From contig CP136890.1 of NCBI GenBank assembly GCA_034359265.1, positions 37,139,001 through 37,203,000 of the forward strand: 64,000 nucleotides of DNA. Direction: 5' to 3'. Below the pieces are notes generated by a model. The model did not search any database. It was not told the origin of the DNA and worked only from the letters and a program-made list of their open reading frames with translations. The translations under genes and the position numbers were made by a program. Shown in pieces: positions 20,087 to 31,631 of the stretch (the stretch's first letter is position 1; each line of letters starts with the position of its first letter). This stretch comes from Canna indica (Eukaryota > Streptophyta > Magnoliopsida > Zingiberales > Cannaceae).

Positions 20087-20501
20087 AATGGTCAGGTATT
20101 ACCAGCCGAAATATGTATTGCCGACGAACACATTCTGTTGGTAATACCAACGAAAATATCGACGGATCTATCTATTGGTAATATCAACAGAGCATCTCTG
20201 TTGGTACTATCGACGAAAATATATCTATTGGTATTACCGACGGATTATATCTGTTGGTATAACCGACAGACGTATATCCGTTGGTAATACCAACGGGTTA
20301 ATATGTGCGTTGGTAATATCGACATACTCAAATATTCATCGGTAATACCGATGGATTTTACGACATCTGTCGGTATTACCTAGCAGATTTTACCAATGGA
20401 TGTTACCGACAGAAAAATTCATCGATAAAAATATTACCGATGGATTTTGGACTATTACCGAAGGATTTAATCCGTCGGTGATAGCCTATTTTTTTATAGT
20501 G
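20087..20501. mobile_element. one end of a CACTA element with palindromic subterminal repeats
   Basis: The right boundary reads ctatttttttatagtg, the reverse complement of a CACTA-type terminus (CACTATAAAAAAATAG). Inward is an array of roughly 15 short units related to TCGGTAATACCGA or TTGGTAATACCAA, each close to an inverted repeat, on both strands. This is the organisation of CACTA subterminal transposase-binding regions. The opposite terminus was not found, so this is a truncated or one-sided relic of a family different from CACTA-A/B. Confidence 0.75.
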
Positions 20502-20934
20502 AACTTTTATGACACCACATAATGATCATGTATAGGGCCGGTGTATGTCAAGTTTGAGATTGAAATAATATCCTTAGTCAATATATCAACCAAGCATGGT
20601 TTCATTCAAAACTAACTTATGATAACATGAAACTAACTAAGTGACAACCTTGTCATTTACTCATGATTTTTCAAACATAAACCTATTGATACCTAAAATG
20701 AGTAAATCTAAATATGTTCCTCGAATATGGATTGAAAACGAGACCTCTAAGTCAATTAGTTGACTTGCGTCAAAAATTTTCAAGTTTAAGTCCCCTAAAG
20801 TGAACTAGTTATCATTTTGCTTAATTTCTCATGAATTTTCAATTTTTAAGCACATAACAACTAATCATTAACACACCTAAACATGTTTATCCAATTTTCA
20901 ACTTAAAATGGAGTCTCTAAAGAAGAATTTCAAC
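20502..20934. other. intergenic, nothing recognised
   Basis: AT-rich, no coding signal. Phrases such as caactaatcattaacaca are not repeated elsewhere in the window as far as I can see. Confidence 0.4.
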
Positions 20935-21258
20935 CTAATAGAGCAACGCGCACACACTATAATTTATAGTGGTTCGGCCCCAATGTGTACTCCACTACTT
21001 AAGCACCCCGCTTAGGTTTTTCAAACTAGGTTTACTAGATTATATTGTTTCTCTTACAAAGAGGACTTTACACCGAAAAGTCTCCGCTCTCAAACCGAAG
21101 GCACTTCCACACCCGGAAGTATTCCGCTTTCCTACCGAGAGCACTCTGCCACCTCAACCTAAGGGATAACTCAACTAATCGTAGTAAACTATGTCTACAA
21201 TGGTGGATTTAATCCCAACAAAACTGAGATTAAGATCAAGGTTGAAACCCTTTGACCA
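20935..21258 (-). mobile_element. internally deleted SIRE-like LTR fragment
   Basis: 20970-21205 matches the R/U5-side part of the solo LTR at 16395-16640 (gtggttcggccccaatg, ccactacttaagcaccccgc, cttccacacccggaagt). The match then jumps at about 21215 to the LTR's U3 end (actgagattaagatcaagg, compare 17955-17985). The palindrome array and TATA region are deleted. Confidence 0.8.
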
Positions 21259-22240
21259 CCAGAGCAAAGCTATTGCTAGCAAGAGGAAGAGGGAGGATAT
21301 CACGAGCGAGAGGAAGAGGGAGGTTGTCGCTAGTGGGAGGAGATTTTCACAAGCAAGAGGAAGAGAGAGTTACCGTGAGCGAGAGTAGACTATCACGAGT
21401 GATGCAAGCGAAGAGAGACTGTAGTGAGCGAGAGGAAGAGAGGAAGTGTTATCATTTTCAAGCTACAAATTGCACTTGCAGGCTTTGTGGGTTGCAACCT
21501 AATTTGCAACTATGAAAGTCTAATGCTGCAATTAATTTAGTTGGAGCTAGCCAAATAACTTAATTAATCAAATGCTACAAATATAAATGCTGGAAGTCTA
21601 TTTAGAGTCAACCAAGAATCCTCTAGAAGATGTTTAGATAGGCTATAAATGTCAAACTTTTGATGTGACCATAAACATATTGGTGGCATCTCAAGGTTGT
21701 TACAACTAATTAATGTAGGACCCTATTTGTTAATTTTGAAACATTGTGCTAGAAATATATATACAAGAAAAGGTTAGACCTTTTTCAATAAAATTACTCT
21801 TTAAAACATACGTATGAGAATCCTTCGCAATTCTTGGATTTTAAAGAATTGAAAACTTTGCATATTTTGTCATGTTAATGATGATAAACTTGAATCAAAA
21901 CTAAAGAGATGCCTTTGTTGACGATGATAAACTTGAATGGACGCTAAAGAGATGTCACTATAGAGTTTTAGTGTCGTAATCAGAAGAAGTTTGCAAAGTC
22001 ATATGATAAGGAGGTTATTCTACAACATTGAACACTAAAGGAGCATATCACGGTGAGGGACTTGTGCATCATCAATTGATCATTCTTTAGCTTAACCTCC
22101 TCCTTCATTGTCTCAACTACAATCACCGGTGGCTATTTCTACTGACAATGGTGAACTTGAACCTCCAATATATGTGCCCTAGTCAATTGCAGAAAACAAA
22201 TCTAGATGGAAACCTCCTACTCCTACGTATGCAAATATTG
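21259..22240. other. intergenic, with GA-rich repeats
   Basis: 21275-21450 has about seven degenerate units of a gagcgagaggaagaggga phrase, which produce Arg/Gly/Glu-rich open frames in two phases. I read these as simple-sequence shadows. 21450-22240 has no recognisable gene. Confidence 0.5.
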
Positions 22241-22450
22241 GTGCTTATGTGATGTAGATTTTGTTGAGAATAGATCTAGTGCAAGAAAAAATATGAAACA
22301 CACGAGAACACACTCAAGATTTATGTGGTTCGATGAAATTGCCTACTTCCACGGCCGCACTAGAAGTTTTTCGCTATTAGGGTTTTTTAGATACAATATA
22401 ATTATTACATTGGAGTTTATATAGAGCGACACAGACCCATAGCCCAAAGG
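22241..22450. mobile_element. possible LTR fragment interrupted by copia-B
   Basis: acacgagaacacactcaaga and tttatgtggttcgatgaaattg, followed by cctacttccacggccgca, resemble the R-region wording of copia LTRs (compare 16380-16430). Copia-B is inserted at its end: the sequence across the insertion joins at 33700 as cccaaagggcccaaaaaaaa. Confidence 0.4.
22446..22450. other. target-site duplication of copia-B, left
   Basis: aaagg before the LTR start, matching aaagg at 33700-33704 after the distal LTR end. Confidence 0.85.
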
Positions 22451-24802
22451 TGAAAGAAATAGTGCCCTTGAGCCAATCATATGTTGATGTGTATAAAACT
22501 ATTTATAGTTAATGAATAATATGAGACATCTTTTCATCATATGTTGCATCTATATTTTGTATATATTAGATTGTGATGAACCCCATGAACTCGGGCAATT
22601 GATTCCAAGGCCATGATGACATCATGCTAGTGAGACTTGGAATCCAGATGCCCCTGTTCTAAAAGTTCTCAGTCATAGGATCACCAATTAGGGGATTGAT
22701 GTTTCCGGATAGACTAGTGCACTTAGTACATGCCTTACACGATAAGGGGTAGCTGATCTCACAGTTACCTATAAGTCGTCATTAATGTATAAGTCCAGGT
22801 GCTCATTAGGGAATCAGTTCACTGAACGAATCTGCACGAGGAACACATAATGAAATCTTTACAATAGGATGTTCATTGGGTGATAGTAGGTGCAAGCAGT
22901 CCTTGCACCTTAGGTTATCATGGTTACCTTATGAGTGACAACCCATTGCTTTGGTTTTATCCCTACATGGCCCTCAGCGTCATGTGCCGAGTATTACTGG
23001 GCATGGGAAAACATTCATAGTGGTAGGTGAGCAACCAACATGGAATCGATTACTCCTACTAAGAGGAGATCATGTCCTATGTGTCCCTGCAAGTGTCGAC
23101 TCGAGAATCTCTGGTGAGAGTAGACATGAAAGCTGGGAAGATGTTTCTGATGTTTCATTATTGAGACGACATCTTATCGGGTGGAATACATATGAATCAG
23201 TATTAGGGTTTGACACTTCTTCCGTACCCTAGACGACTTCGGGATGTTGAAATCGAGGGACTTAGTTGTGCGGTAACTAATCACCGAAGGGCGTTTGATC
23301 CCTGTAGATTGAACCTCACACTATCCGAGTAGTCACGACACGTTGCTAGACGTCAATCTTGACTTGTGAGTGGAGTCTATCACAACCACACTAAAGGGGT
23401 TTTAGTGGTGGCTTGTAAGATTCGAATAGAAGTCATTCTATTGGATCCGACTCTCCATTATGCACAACTCACTGCTGGCTTAGTGTGGGGCCCAACGGGT
23501 CACACACAATAGGCTAACCTCATAACGGACCTTATGAGATAAAGTCCGAATGCGGCACTATATGTCTACTAGCATGGACATGCTGCAACACGATCACGAA
23601 TCTCATTTACGGACATGATAGGAAAAATGTTTCCTATAGGAATGAATACGCTATGAAGGAGTTCCTCGATAACCCTAATTTATAGGCCATCCCTAAGTTG
23701 TAGGGATTGGCACATGATAAATCCTAATCAATAAGAATTTAATTTATAGAGATAAATTAAACTTTATATATAGTTGTATTTAATTAACTTTGAATTAATT
23801 ATAAATCCATTAAATATAAATTATTATTTTGGAGGCAAACCCCAGAATTTTAAATTCCGAGGAGAGGATTTAAAAGGGGGCGGTGGGTCCACCATGGGGG
23901 CCACCTACTCCTCTTATAAATATATGGCCTAACCTCCTTTGAGAGGGGTTAAGCAAAATTGGTTAGAGATCTTGGAGATGAGCAAAGACTTGGATTCTTG
24001 AGAAGCTTCTTGAAGACCAAGACTCCAAAGAGCTCCTCTTTATCTCCATGGGTGGCCGGCCATCAAGCTCCTCCTTCCTGAGTTTGTGAAGCCGATTTGG
24101 AGGTCTCTTTTGTTGGCTTAAGGTTTTCAACCTTGGTCTTAATCTCGGTTTTGATGATAACAAACATGGAACTAATGATTTCATGAAGAGTTTCTTTCAG
24201 GTTCCATATCGATTAGCACACGTCGACCTCGATCGGAAATATCGGAGAAATCAAAAAATCATAAGGATGTTGGTCGACGCGTTCGGATTCGTCGGGAAGA
24301 TAGACTCTAGGTTTAGGGTGTCTAGTTTATGTTGAAAATCCTCACGATGATGCATAATAACCCAAAAACTAAACCCGAACCCCAACACATAAAAACCTAG
24401 AAACGTCCTGAAATTCACTAAGCGTAGGGAGCTCCTTGGAGGGCTATATAACCTAGATATTTTCCTAACATAAAAAATAGCGGTAATTGTTCCTTGGGTT
24501 AAAACTAGATAATGAGGAATTTTTAAGGATTTTTTGGAAGCCATTAGCCTACCCATATTTGACCCGAGAAATTAGGAAATTTTTGTTTTCCGGAAATTTG
24601 TACTATACCCCAAAAGTTAGATTTTGATTCTTAAGGATTTTGATTTTTTAGATATTTTTATTGAATCTAAATGGGGGGTAATCCTTATATAACATTTATG
24701 TTTTAAAGTTATTAAATATTATATAAGTAGACTTAGCGAAGAAGGAACTAGAAACAAGCAAACAAGCAAAGAAAACCAAGCAAACTAGTAGTCTGCCCAG
24801 TT

Positions 24803-25020
24803 TCGATCGATTGGTCAGTCGATCGAAGTGTGCCAAAAACTAGCAGTGTCTACTTCGGTCGACCGAGCGATTGACCGGATAGCAGAGAATCTGAAGCACG
24901 ATTATGTCGATCGACCATCCGGTCGATCGAACAAAGCGACAAAAGCATAGAATGCCAGCGGTCGCTGGGCAGTCGATCGGTCGGTCGATCGATGATCGAC
25001 CGGCAAGCGACCGAACGACG
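24803..25020. repeat. GGTCGACC palindrome array in nested solo LTR
   Basis: Inverted-repeat units such as tcgatcgattggtcagtcgatcga (24803-24826), ttcggtcgaccgagcgattgaccg (24854-24877), gtcgatcgaccatccggtcgatcga (24906-24930) and cagtcgatcggtcggtcgatcgatgatcgaccggcaag. The array is more decayed than in the other LTRs, with some CpG lost to TpG or CpA. It lies upstream of the TATA at 25069. Confidence 0.8.
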
Positions 25021-25068
25021 TTCAACGAGCGAAAAAATACCCGTTGAAGAGCCGTTCCTTGGAGGGGT

Positions 25069-25076
25069 TATAAATA
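25069..25076 (+). promoter_or_regulatory. TATA box of nested solo LTR
   Basis: TATAAATA within ggggttataaatacccc, about 50 bp downstream of the palindrome array, reading plus. Confidence 0.65.
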
Positions 25077-26261
25077 CCCCTCTCCAACCTTCATTAACCC
25101 AACTTAACAATCAATCTAAGCTTCCATTGAGCCATTCTTGATCATTCTTAAAGTATTTCTTGAGTCATCCCTTTGATAAACCTAGTTTCCATGATACATC
25201 ATTGATCTTGCCTTCAAGCTTTGAACGATTCATCATTGAGGCATCAAGAGGAACTTGGGCTCGTGTTTGGAGCTAAGTATTTTATTGGTTGATTTATTGC
25301 TCCATTTGGTGTTGTATTTTCTTGTTTATTTCTTTGTATTTGAGCTTGTGTAAGACCTAGAGTTTGGGTCTTGAAATTAGATGGTTGCCTTTGTGTTTGA
25401 GGCTTAATTCCACCGGTGTAAACTTAGTTTACTAGGATTAGTTGAGTTATCCCTTGGGTTGAGGTGGAAGAGTGCTCTTGCTAAGAAGACAGAGACTTCC
25501 GGGTGTGGAAGTGCCTTAGGTTGAGAGTGAGACTCTTCGGGTCAAAGTCCTCGTTAACTTAGTTTGGAAATCCTAAGCGGGGTGCTTAGGTAGTGGAGTA
25601 GGCATTGGGGCCGAACCATTATAATTCACCGTGTTTGCATTGCTTCTCTTGCGTTTGCTTAATTAGCATATTCTCTTTGCTTCCGCTTGTTATTGGATTT
25701 GTTAAATTGCCCAAGTAACCAAGTAAACGATTGAAATCGAAATTGGGCGAAAAGATTAGTAAACATAATATTCACCCCCCCCCCCCCCCCCTCTAGTATG
25801 GCTATTTCATCCAACATCTTTCTCTTAGGTGTGTCATCTCCTTCAACTTCTTGGAGGAGTCCAGGAAGGACAGCGAGGTATTCCTTCATCTTCCTCCTCG
25901 TTCCGTGGTTTTCTCATCCCCTCTTCCTCCCTTTTGGTGCTCGATTCTTGGTGGAACTGTCGGCTTTACCTAGGTGGTTTTGGGGTTGAGTTTCCCTCTT
26001 CGTTGAGCCACAATGGGTCTTTGTGTTCGATGTCCCTTAGTTACGAGGCATTTGGTGTGGACCTTCCTTGGAGGACGTGCGCTTGGACATCTTGAAACGG
26101 GGATACGAGCAGCCTTGACATCCGCGGTACAAGGTATATCATCTCCTTCTACTCGTAGATTGAATTCCTTAAAGATTGTTAAAGTTGATCGTTGGTTTTG
26201 GAATGGTTTGTATTTTTTTAAAATCGCTTTCTTCATTGTGCTTCTTCTTCCATCCCAACAG

Positions 26262-26275
26262 TGGTATCAGAGCCA
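26262..26275 (+). promoter_or_regulatory. primer-binding site (copia-B)
   Basis: tggtatcagagcca starts two bases after the LTR end cccaaca and is complementary to the 3' end of initiator Met-tRNA. This is the standard plant copia primer site. Confidence 0.9.
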
Positions 26276-27758
26276 CCTTTAGCAATTTTTTTGGAGTTTT
26301 ATTACGCGTTATTGTTGCGTTTACGAACCGTTCGCTCCCTAAATGTCATGCTCCCCGGTTTTTGTTTTCGGAGTTCTTGAGTCGTTCTTTGGGCTCCACT
26401 ATTCGTGCGATGAATCAGGGTGGTAGCCTACTATCCAAACTTATCTTGGACATATTTCGAACTCAAGAACCCCACGGGTTCATGGTTGAATAGCCCCGAA
26501 AGCTGAAATTTTCAGCATGTGTTATTTTGACCGTTTTAGGTGGAAACGTAACCCGATTAGCGCGTTTTTGGATTTTATTTTTTCCTTTCTTTTTCTTAAT
26601 TGTTAAGATGCATGAAAGGATGATTATGGATGAACCCTATGGGCTGTGACTGTGTGTAAAACATGGTTGTGTTGATTGCTTGTAAATTTATGAAATTTCA
26701 ACATTATAACTTTTGAACAGGGCTTGTGTACACCTGCCTTCCTCTTGAGAATTTTGATTTTAATCTTCTTCTCCCTCTCCTTAAACCTTTCCCCAAGGGT
26801 TGTCTGGGGTCTTCTTCTTTTAGTTTCGTAAAATTAGAAGTTTAGGGGCAGATTCGCGACGAGCACGCTTGTTGCCCCATTTTGGTGCGCAAGCGGAGAG
26901 GAGGTGTTCGGCGCCATGATGATGATGACTTGAATCCTGGGAAGGCACTGATGGAACCGACAACCTTCATGATTTTGGGCAGCACCTTGGCAAGACGGAG
27001 CTCCCTAAAACCGTAGGATGATGGCCTTGGTTCAACCGGTGGCTCAGGTGGAATCCTTGGAACAACCATAATCATCCTTATTTATTTTATGCTTTTATTT
27101 ATTATTTTTGCTTCAATTATTGATAGCTTAGATAACTATGATTGCATGAAGATACCCTCAAATAATATTGATTCCGAATGACTATGATATTAAGAATATC
27201 GATCATGTCTTCTATCGTTTTGAGGTATAAGTGTGTCTATTGCCACAACGGGTTTGTTGTGCAAACACAAGGACTTTTTGTGATGATAGACACGTTGAAT
27301 CTCATATGGCACACATCCTGGTGTCTCTACTACTAACTTGAATGTGACTTACCTTGTTGAGAAAACTCAAGGGTGGTTGTTTTCTCGCTAGGGTTAAGGA
27401 ACGATGGGTCCGACAAAAGTAGGGTTCCTTGGTTTGTTGTGCAAACACAAGACCATGGTAACCCTAGAGGCAAATCTTGATGAAAGTCGCATAACGATGT
27501 GATTGGTAAAGAGTTACCTACCCATGGACCTATTAGGGTTTGTCGTGTTAAATGCGAGACTCGAGTGGGAGAAGTGGGGTTCCATCTTCCCCTAAGAAAG
27601 TCTACCAACGAGGGCTTCCCGCTTCCCAAGAGGAGGGTCATTTGGGAACCACGAAAATTAGTGAGAGACATGATAAATTAAAAGACCATAATAATCATGC
27701 ATATAGAATGGTAGCTCACGTTTGTTTTTACTTTTCCTTGTAGCATTTCATTGTCGCC
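26276..27758 (+). other. untranslated leader of copia-B
   Basis: About 1.5 kb between primer-binding site and gag with no supported coding region. It contains two copies of a gtttgttgtgcaaacacaag phrase (about 27248 and 27431), each an imperfect inverted repeat. Short frames on both strands here look like chance. Confidence 0.55.
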
Positions 27759-28530
27759 ATGTCATCTTCACTGTCATTGTGAAGCATACTTTATGCAAAT
27801 AAACTCACTGGACCGAACTATGTCGATTGGTTGCAAAACCTAAGGATTATCCTCACCCAGGAGAGACTTTCCTATATTCTTGATAACAGGCCACCAGATA
27901 CCGAGGAAGTGAGAACCACTTACAAGAAGTGGCAAGATGACAGCACTACTGTTCAGTGCATAATGATCGCCTCTATGTCTGATATGTTGCAGCGACAACA
28001 TGAAAAGATGGACGCAAGGGCCATCCTCTGTCACCTCAAGGAGTTGTACGATGAAGAGAGTCGGACTGCTAGGTTTGAGCTGTCAAAACAACTCTTCCAA
28101 GCCAAGATGGCGGTAGGGACCCCTGTTGAAACCCATGTTCTCAAACTAATTGATTTGGTCGAGATGTTAGAGAAATTGGGCGTAAACATTGATAAGGGGC
28201 TAAGTTAGAACTTAATATTCCAATCCCTTCCAAGGTCATTTTCACAGTTTATCATTAACTACCACATGAACAAGCTAGACGCATCACTTCCCGAGCTCCT
28301 TAATATGTCGAAGACTGCTGAGTCCTACCTTCTGAAGGAAAAGGACAAAGTCTTGTTAGTGGGTAGTGCCCCTAGAAAGGCAAAGCTGTGCTCTGCTAAG
28401 AACAAAGCGAAAAACAAAAATGTGAAACCCAAAAAGGATACCAAGAAGAAAGGAAAGAAGGCTCCTAAGGGCACATGTTTCCATTGTGGTAAAGATGGCC
28501 ACTAGAAGCGCAACTGCAAGGAGTATATTG
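27759..28530 (+). pseudogene. gag (copia-B)
   Basis: The start ATG 27759 opens MSSSLSL, then a TGA at 27780, then YANKLTGPNYVDWLQNLRI and the open stretch to 28208 with the UBN2-type gag domain (YDEESRTARFELSKQLFQAK). A TAG at 28206 sits where relatives have Gln. 28266-28505 carries a Lys-rich basic region and a zinc knuckle, CFHCGKDGH, followed by TAG (relatives have Trp) and KRNCKEY, so the knuckle reads through the stop. The product would be capsid and nucleocapsid. Confidence 0.88.
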
Positions 28531-28985
28531 TAGAAGTAAAGCAGAAGAGGGCTTCTGAAGCCCCCTCCACAGGTGTGTTTGTTATTGAAATAAATCTATC
28601 ATTACAAAATTCTACTTCATGGGTATTGGATACCGGTTGTGGTGCCCACATTTGCAATTCGTTGCAGGGGTTGAGAATAAGTAGAATGCTAAACAAAGAC
28701 GACTACGACCTTCAGGTAGGCAATGGCGAAAAGTTGCAGCTTTAGCCGTATGAACCGATTATTTGTATCTGCCATCAGGCAAAACATTGAATTGATCAAT
28801 TGCTATTACGTTCCAATTCTAATAAAGATTATTATTTCTATTACTTTGTTGCTAGAACAAGGTTATGAAATGACTTCAAAAGGCAATTGTTGTCACATAT
28901 ATCATTCTGATGAATTATATGGAACTGGGCACATTTCAAATGGTTTGATGGTCTTAGATGTAACTGATAATGTTTTTCATATCTA
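28531..28985 (+). pseudogene. protease region (copia-B)
   Basis: SWVLDTGCGAHICN at about 28618-28660 has the D-T-G active-site triad of retropepsins. It is in frame with EAPSTGVFVIEINLS upstream. Downstream VGNGEKLQL then TAG (28744) breaks the frame. The remainder up to about 28985 (HISNGLMVLDVTDNVFHI) is the linker to the integrase part. Confidence 0.8.
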
Positions 28986-30090
28986 ACAAACTCACAAGAG
29001 GAAACGAGATAATCTGAACCTCACCTATCTTTGGCACTTGAGACCGGGTCATATTAGTGAGAATCAGATTAACAAGTTGTACAAAGACAGGTTGTTTGAC
29101 CCGTTCGATTTTGAATCGATGCCAACTTGTGAATCCTGTTTCAATGGAAAAATGACAAAGTCCTCCTTCACTAGGCGTAGTGAAAGGGCTACTGAGTTGT
29201 TAGAGCTAGTCCACACAGATGTTTGTGGACCAATGACAACTCAAGCCAGAGGTGGGTATTCCTACTTCATCACCTTCACAGACGATAGATTAAGGTATGG
29301 ATATGTCTACCTGTTGAGACATAAGTCTGATACTTTTGAAAAGTTCAAAGAGTATAAGGCTGAGGTTGAGAAACAAATAGGGAAAAGTATTAAAATCCTT
29401 CAATCATATAGAGGTGGAGAGTACTTATCCACTGAGTTTCTACATTATCTAAAAGACAATGGGATTGTCTCCGAATGGACCCCTCCAGGCACACCATAAC
29501 ATAATGGAGTATCTGAAAGGAGGAATCGCACGTTGTTAGACATGATGCGGTCCATGCTTTGCTTTATTGATCTTCCGATTTCATTTTGGGGATATGCGCT
29601 TGAAACGACTATCTACCTATTGAATAGGGCTCCCACAAAGTCTATCTTTGGTACATCATATGAGATATGGAGTGGCAAGAAACCAAGTCTAAGGCATCTC
29701 AAGATTTGGGGTTGCCCCGCGTACAACAAGAAATTAGAGACAGATAAGCTTTATGCTAAATCAACCAGGTGCAGGTTTGTGGGGTATCCTAAAGAGAGTT
29801 TAGGATATTATTTCTACTCGTCAACTGATCAAAAGGTGTTTGTTAGTAGGCATGCCACTTTATCAAAAAAAGAGTTTATCGAGGAAAGTGGGAGTGGGAG
29901 AGATGTTGATCTAGATGAAGTTCAACAACCACAAACAAAATCGCAACCACCCGTGGAAAGTCCACATGAAGAACCAATCACAAAAACACTACCTCCCACC
30001 ACTATTCGAAGATCAGGGAGAATGGCGAAGAATTCGTTGATCCGTAATCCAATGATCAGGCAATCAAGGATGTTGATTGCAAACAATGGT
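28986..30090 (+). pseudogene. GAG-pre-integrase and integrase (copia-B), active site altered
   Basis: TYLWHLRPGHISENQINKLY and CESCFNGKMTKSSF give the GAG-pre-integrase and zinc-binding parts. The catalytic core has Asp in ELVHTDVCGPM and Glu in GVSERRNRTLLDMM, but the second Asp, normally in a SDRGGEY motif, is Tyr here (LQSYRGGEYLS, about 29402-29431). A TAA at about 29498 interrupts just before that Glu. The C-terminal part (IWSGKKPSLRHLKIWGCPAY) runs to about 29880, followed by a Pro/Glu-rich linker. It could not catalyse strand transfer. Confidence 0.88.
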
Positions 30091-31010
30091 AGGAAGCAAT
30101 GAAATCCGAAATGGAATCGATGTTCACCAACCAAGTTTGGACTTTGGTTGACTTACCCGAAGGAGTTACTCCTATAGGGTGTAGGTGGATCTTTTAAAGA
30201 AAGATTGGAGCTGATGGCCAGGTGGAGACCTATAAGGCCAGGCTGGTAGCAAAAGGTTTCACTCAAAGACAAGGTCTTGACTATGATGAAACTTTTTCTC
30301 ATGTAGCCATGCTCAAGTCCATTAGGATAATTCTAGCCATTGCTGCATATCATGACTACGAGATCTGACAGATGGATGTCAAGACTGCATTCCTCAATGG
30401 TGAACTTGAGGAAGAGGTCTATATGACCCAACCGGAAGGTTTCGTCTCTTCGGTAGGACCTAAGAAGGTATGTAAACTGCAAAGGTCCATTTATGGACAC
30501 AAGCAAGCCTTGAGGAGTTGGAACATCCATTTTGATGAGACAGTCAAAGAGTTTAGCTTCATCAAAAATGTAGACGAACCTTGTGTCTATAAAAAGCTTA
30601 GTGGGAGTGTCGTTGTGTTTATAGTGCTATATGTGGATGACATACTGCTAATAGGGAATGAAGTTCCTTTGCTCCAGTCAGTGAAAGCGTGGTTATCCAA
30701 AAACTTCTCCATGAAAGACTTGGGTGAAGCATCCTATGTACTCAACATTAAGATCTGTTGGGATAGGTCTAGAAGGATGCTTGGTTTGTCCCAGTCTCGG
30801 TATATTGATACCGTGGTAAAAAGGTTTAGCATGGAAGGTAGTAAAAGAGGTTACTTGTCTAGGAGTCATGGCATCACTCTTTCCAAGAAGATGTCTCCTA
30901 AGACACCTAAGGATAGAAAAAAGGATGAGCGAGATTCCTTATGCTTCGGTAGTAGGATCCATCATGTATGTTATGCTCTGTACTTGTCCTGCTGTCACTT
31001 ATACCCTAAG
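30091..31010 (+). pseudogene. reverse transcriptase (copia-B)
   Basis: The RVT_2 domain begins WWEAMKSEMESMFTNQVWTL, has stops at 30196 (TAA) and 30366 (TGA for Trp before QMDVKTAFLNG), then the open stretch 30372-31019 with YVDDILLIGNE, the catalytic Tyr-x-Asp-Asp motif, and SMKDLGEASYVLNIKI. A frameshift around 30870-30900 moves the distal part (PYASVVGSIMYVMLCTCP) into the next phase. Confidence 0.88.
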
Positions 31011-31631
31011 GGTAACTAGCAGATTTCAGGCGGATCCTGGAGAGGAACATTGGAAAGCCGTAAAGAACATTCTTAAGTACTTGAGAATGACTAAAGATAT
31101 TCTCCTAATTTATGGTGGGTCACATTTTAAACTGGAGGGCTACACAGATTCTAGCTTCCAATCGGATCCGGATAATAATAAATCCAATCGAGTATGTATT
31201 TACTCTGAATGGTGGCACAGTATGCTGGAAAAGATCCAAGCAAGGAACTGTAGCCGACGCAGTGATAGAAGCTGAGTACATCACTGCAAGCGAAGCCGCA
31301 AAGGAAGGAGTGTGGATAAAGAAAATTTATCTATGGGCTGGGTGTTTTTCCTGAGGTTGCCGGTCCGGTCCTCGATTATTGTGTTAACACTGGGGCTGTT
31401 GCTCAAGCAAAGGAACCTAGATCCCACCACAAATCAAAACACATCCTAAGGCGGTATCACCTGATTAGAGATATCGTTGGACGTGGTGATATAAATATCG
31501 AACATGTCGACACGAAAGACAATATAGCAAATCCATTCACAAAGCCATTACCTCAGCAGCAGTTCGATCGCCACTTAAGTTGTATGGGTATTAAATACCA
31601 CAATGATTGGCTAGAAGTGCAAGTGGGAGAT
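31011..31631 (+). pseudogene. RNase H and pol C-terminus (copia-B)
   Basis: Copia-type RNase H wording spread over phases: SRFQADPGEEHWKAVKNILK, then LEGYTDSSFQSDPDN with the first catalytic Asp, then VIEAEYITASEAAKEGVWIK with the Glu. The tail KHILRRYHLIRDIVGRGDI and IANPFTKPLPQQQFDRHL reads up to the LTR edge at 31632. Confidence 0.85.
31619..31631 (+). promoter_or_regulatory. polypurine tract (copia-B)
   Basis: gcaagtgggagat abuts the 3' LTR start tgaaaaaatag. This is the usual plus-strand primer position. Confidence 0.75.

Larger units (their letters stand above)
24111..25816 (+). mobile_element. solo SIRE-like LTR nested in copia-B 5' LTR
   Basis: Starts tgttggcttaaggttttc and ends atttcatccaaca, flanked by identical tcttt at 24106-24110 and 25817-25821. 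About 1.71 kb, the plus-strand counterpart of the solo LTR at 16211-17995. It contains the palindrome array (about 24800-25020), a TATA box at 25069-25076, a terminal region with cttccgggtgtggaagtgcc, and a run of 18 C near 25777-25794. Inserted after copia-B and then reduced to a solo LTR. Confidence 0.93.
22451..26260 (+). repeat. 5' LTR of copia-B, split by a nested solo LTR
   Basis: 22451-24110 and 25822-26260 together align with the 3' LTR 31632-33699 (about 2.1 kb once the insert and its duplicated tcttt are removed). The break in the match is at aggtctctttt, against aggtctcttcctcttggg in the 3' LTR near 33250. There are many substitutions between the two LTRs, so it is fairly old. Confidence 0.92.

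Noticed and set aside
21191..21515. Arg/Gly/Glu-rich frames (65-87 codons)
   Set aside because: Produced by degenerate GA-rich repeats and open in two phases at once.
25777..25794. Run of 18 C considered as a functional G-quadruplex or PPT
   Set aside because: It matches the CCCCCC run near the end of other SIRE-like LTRs, expanded by slippage. Homopolymer length may also be a sequencing artefact.
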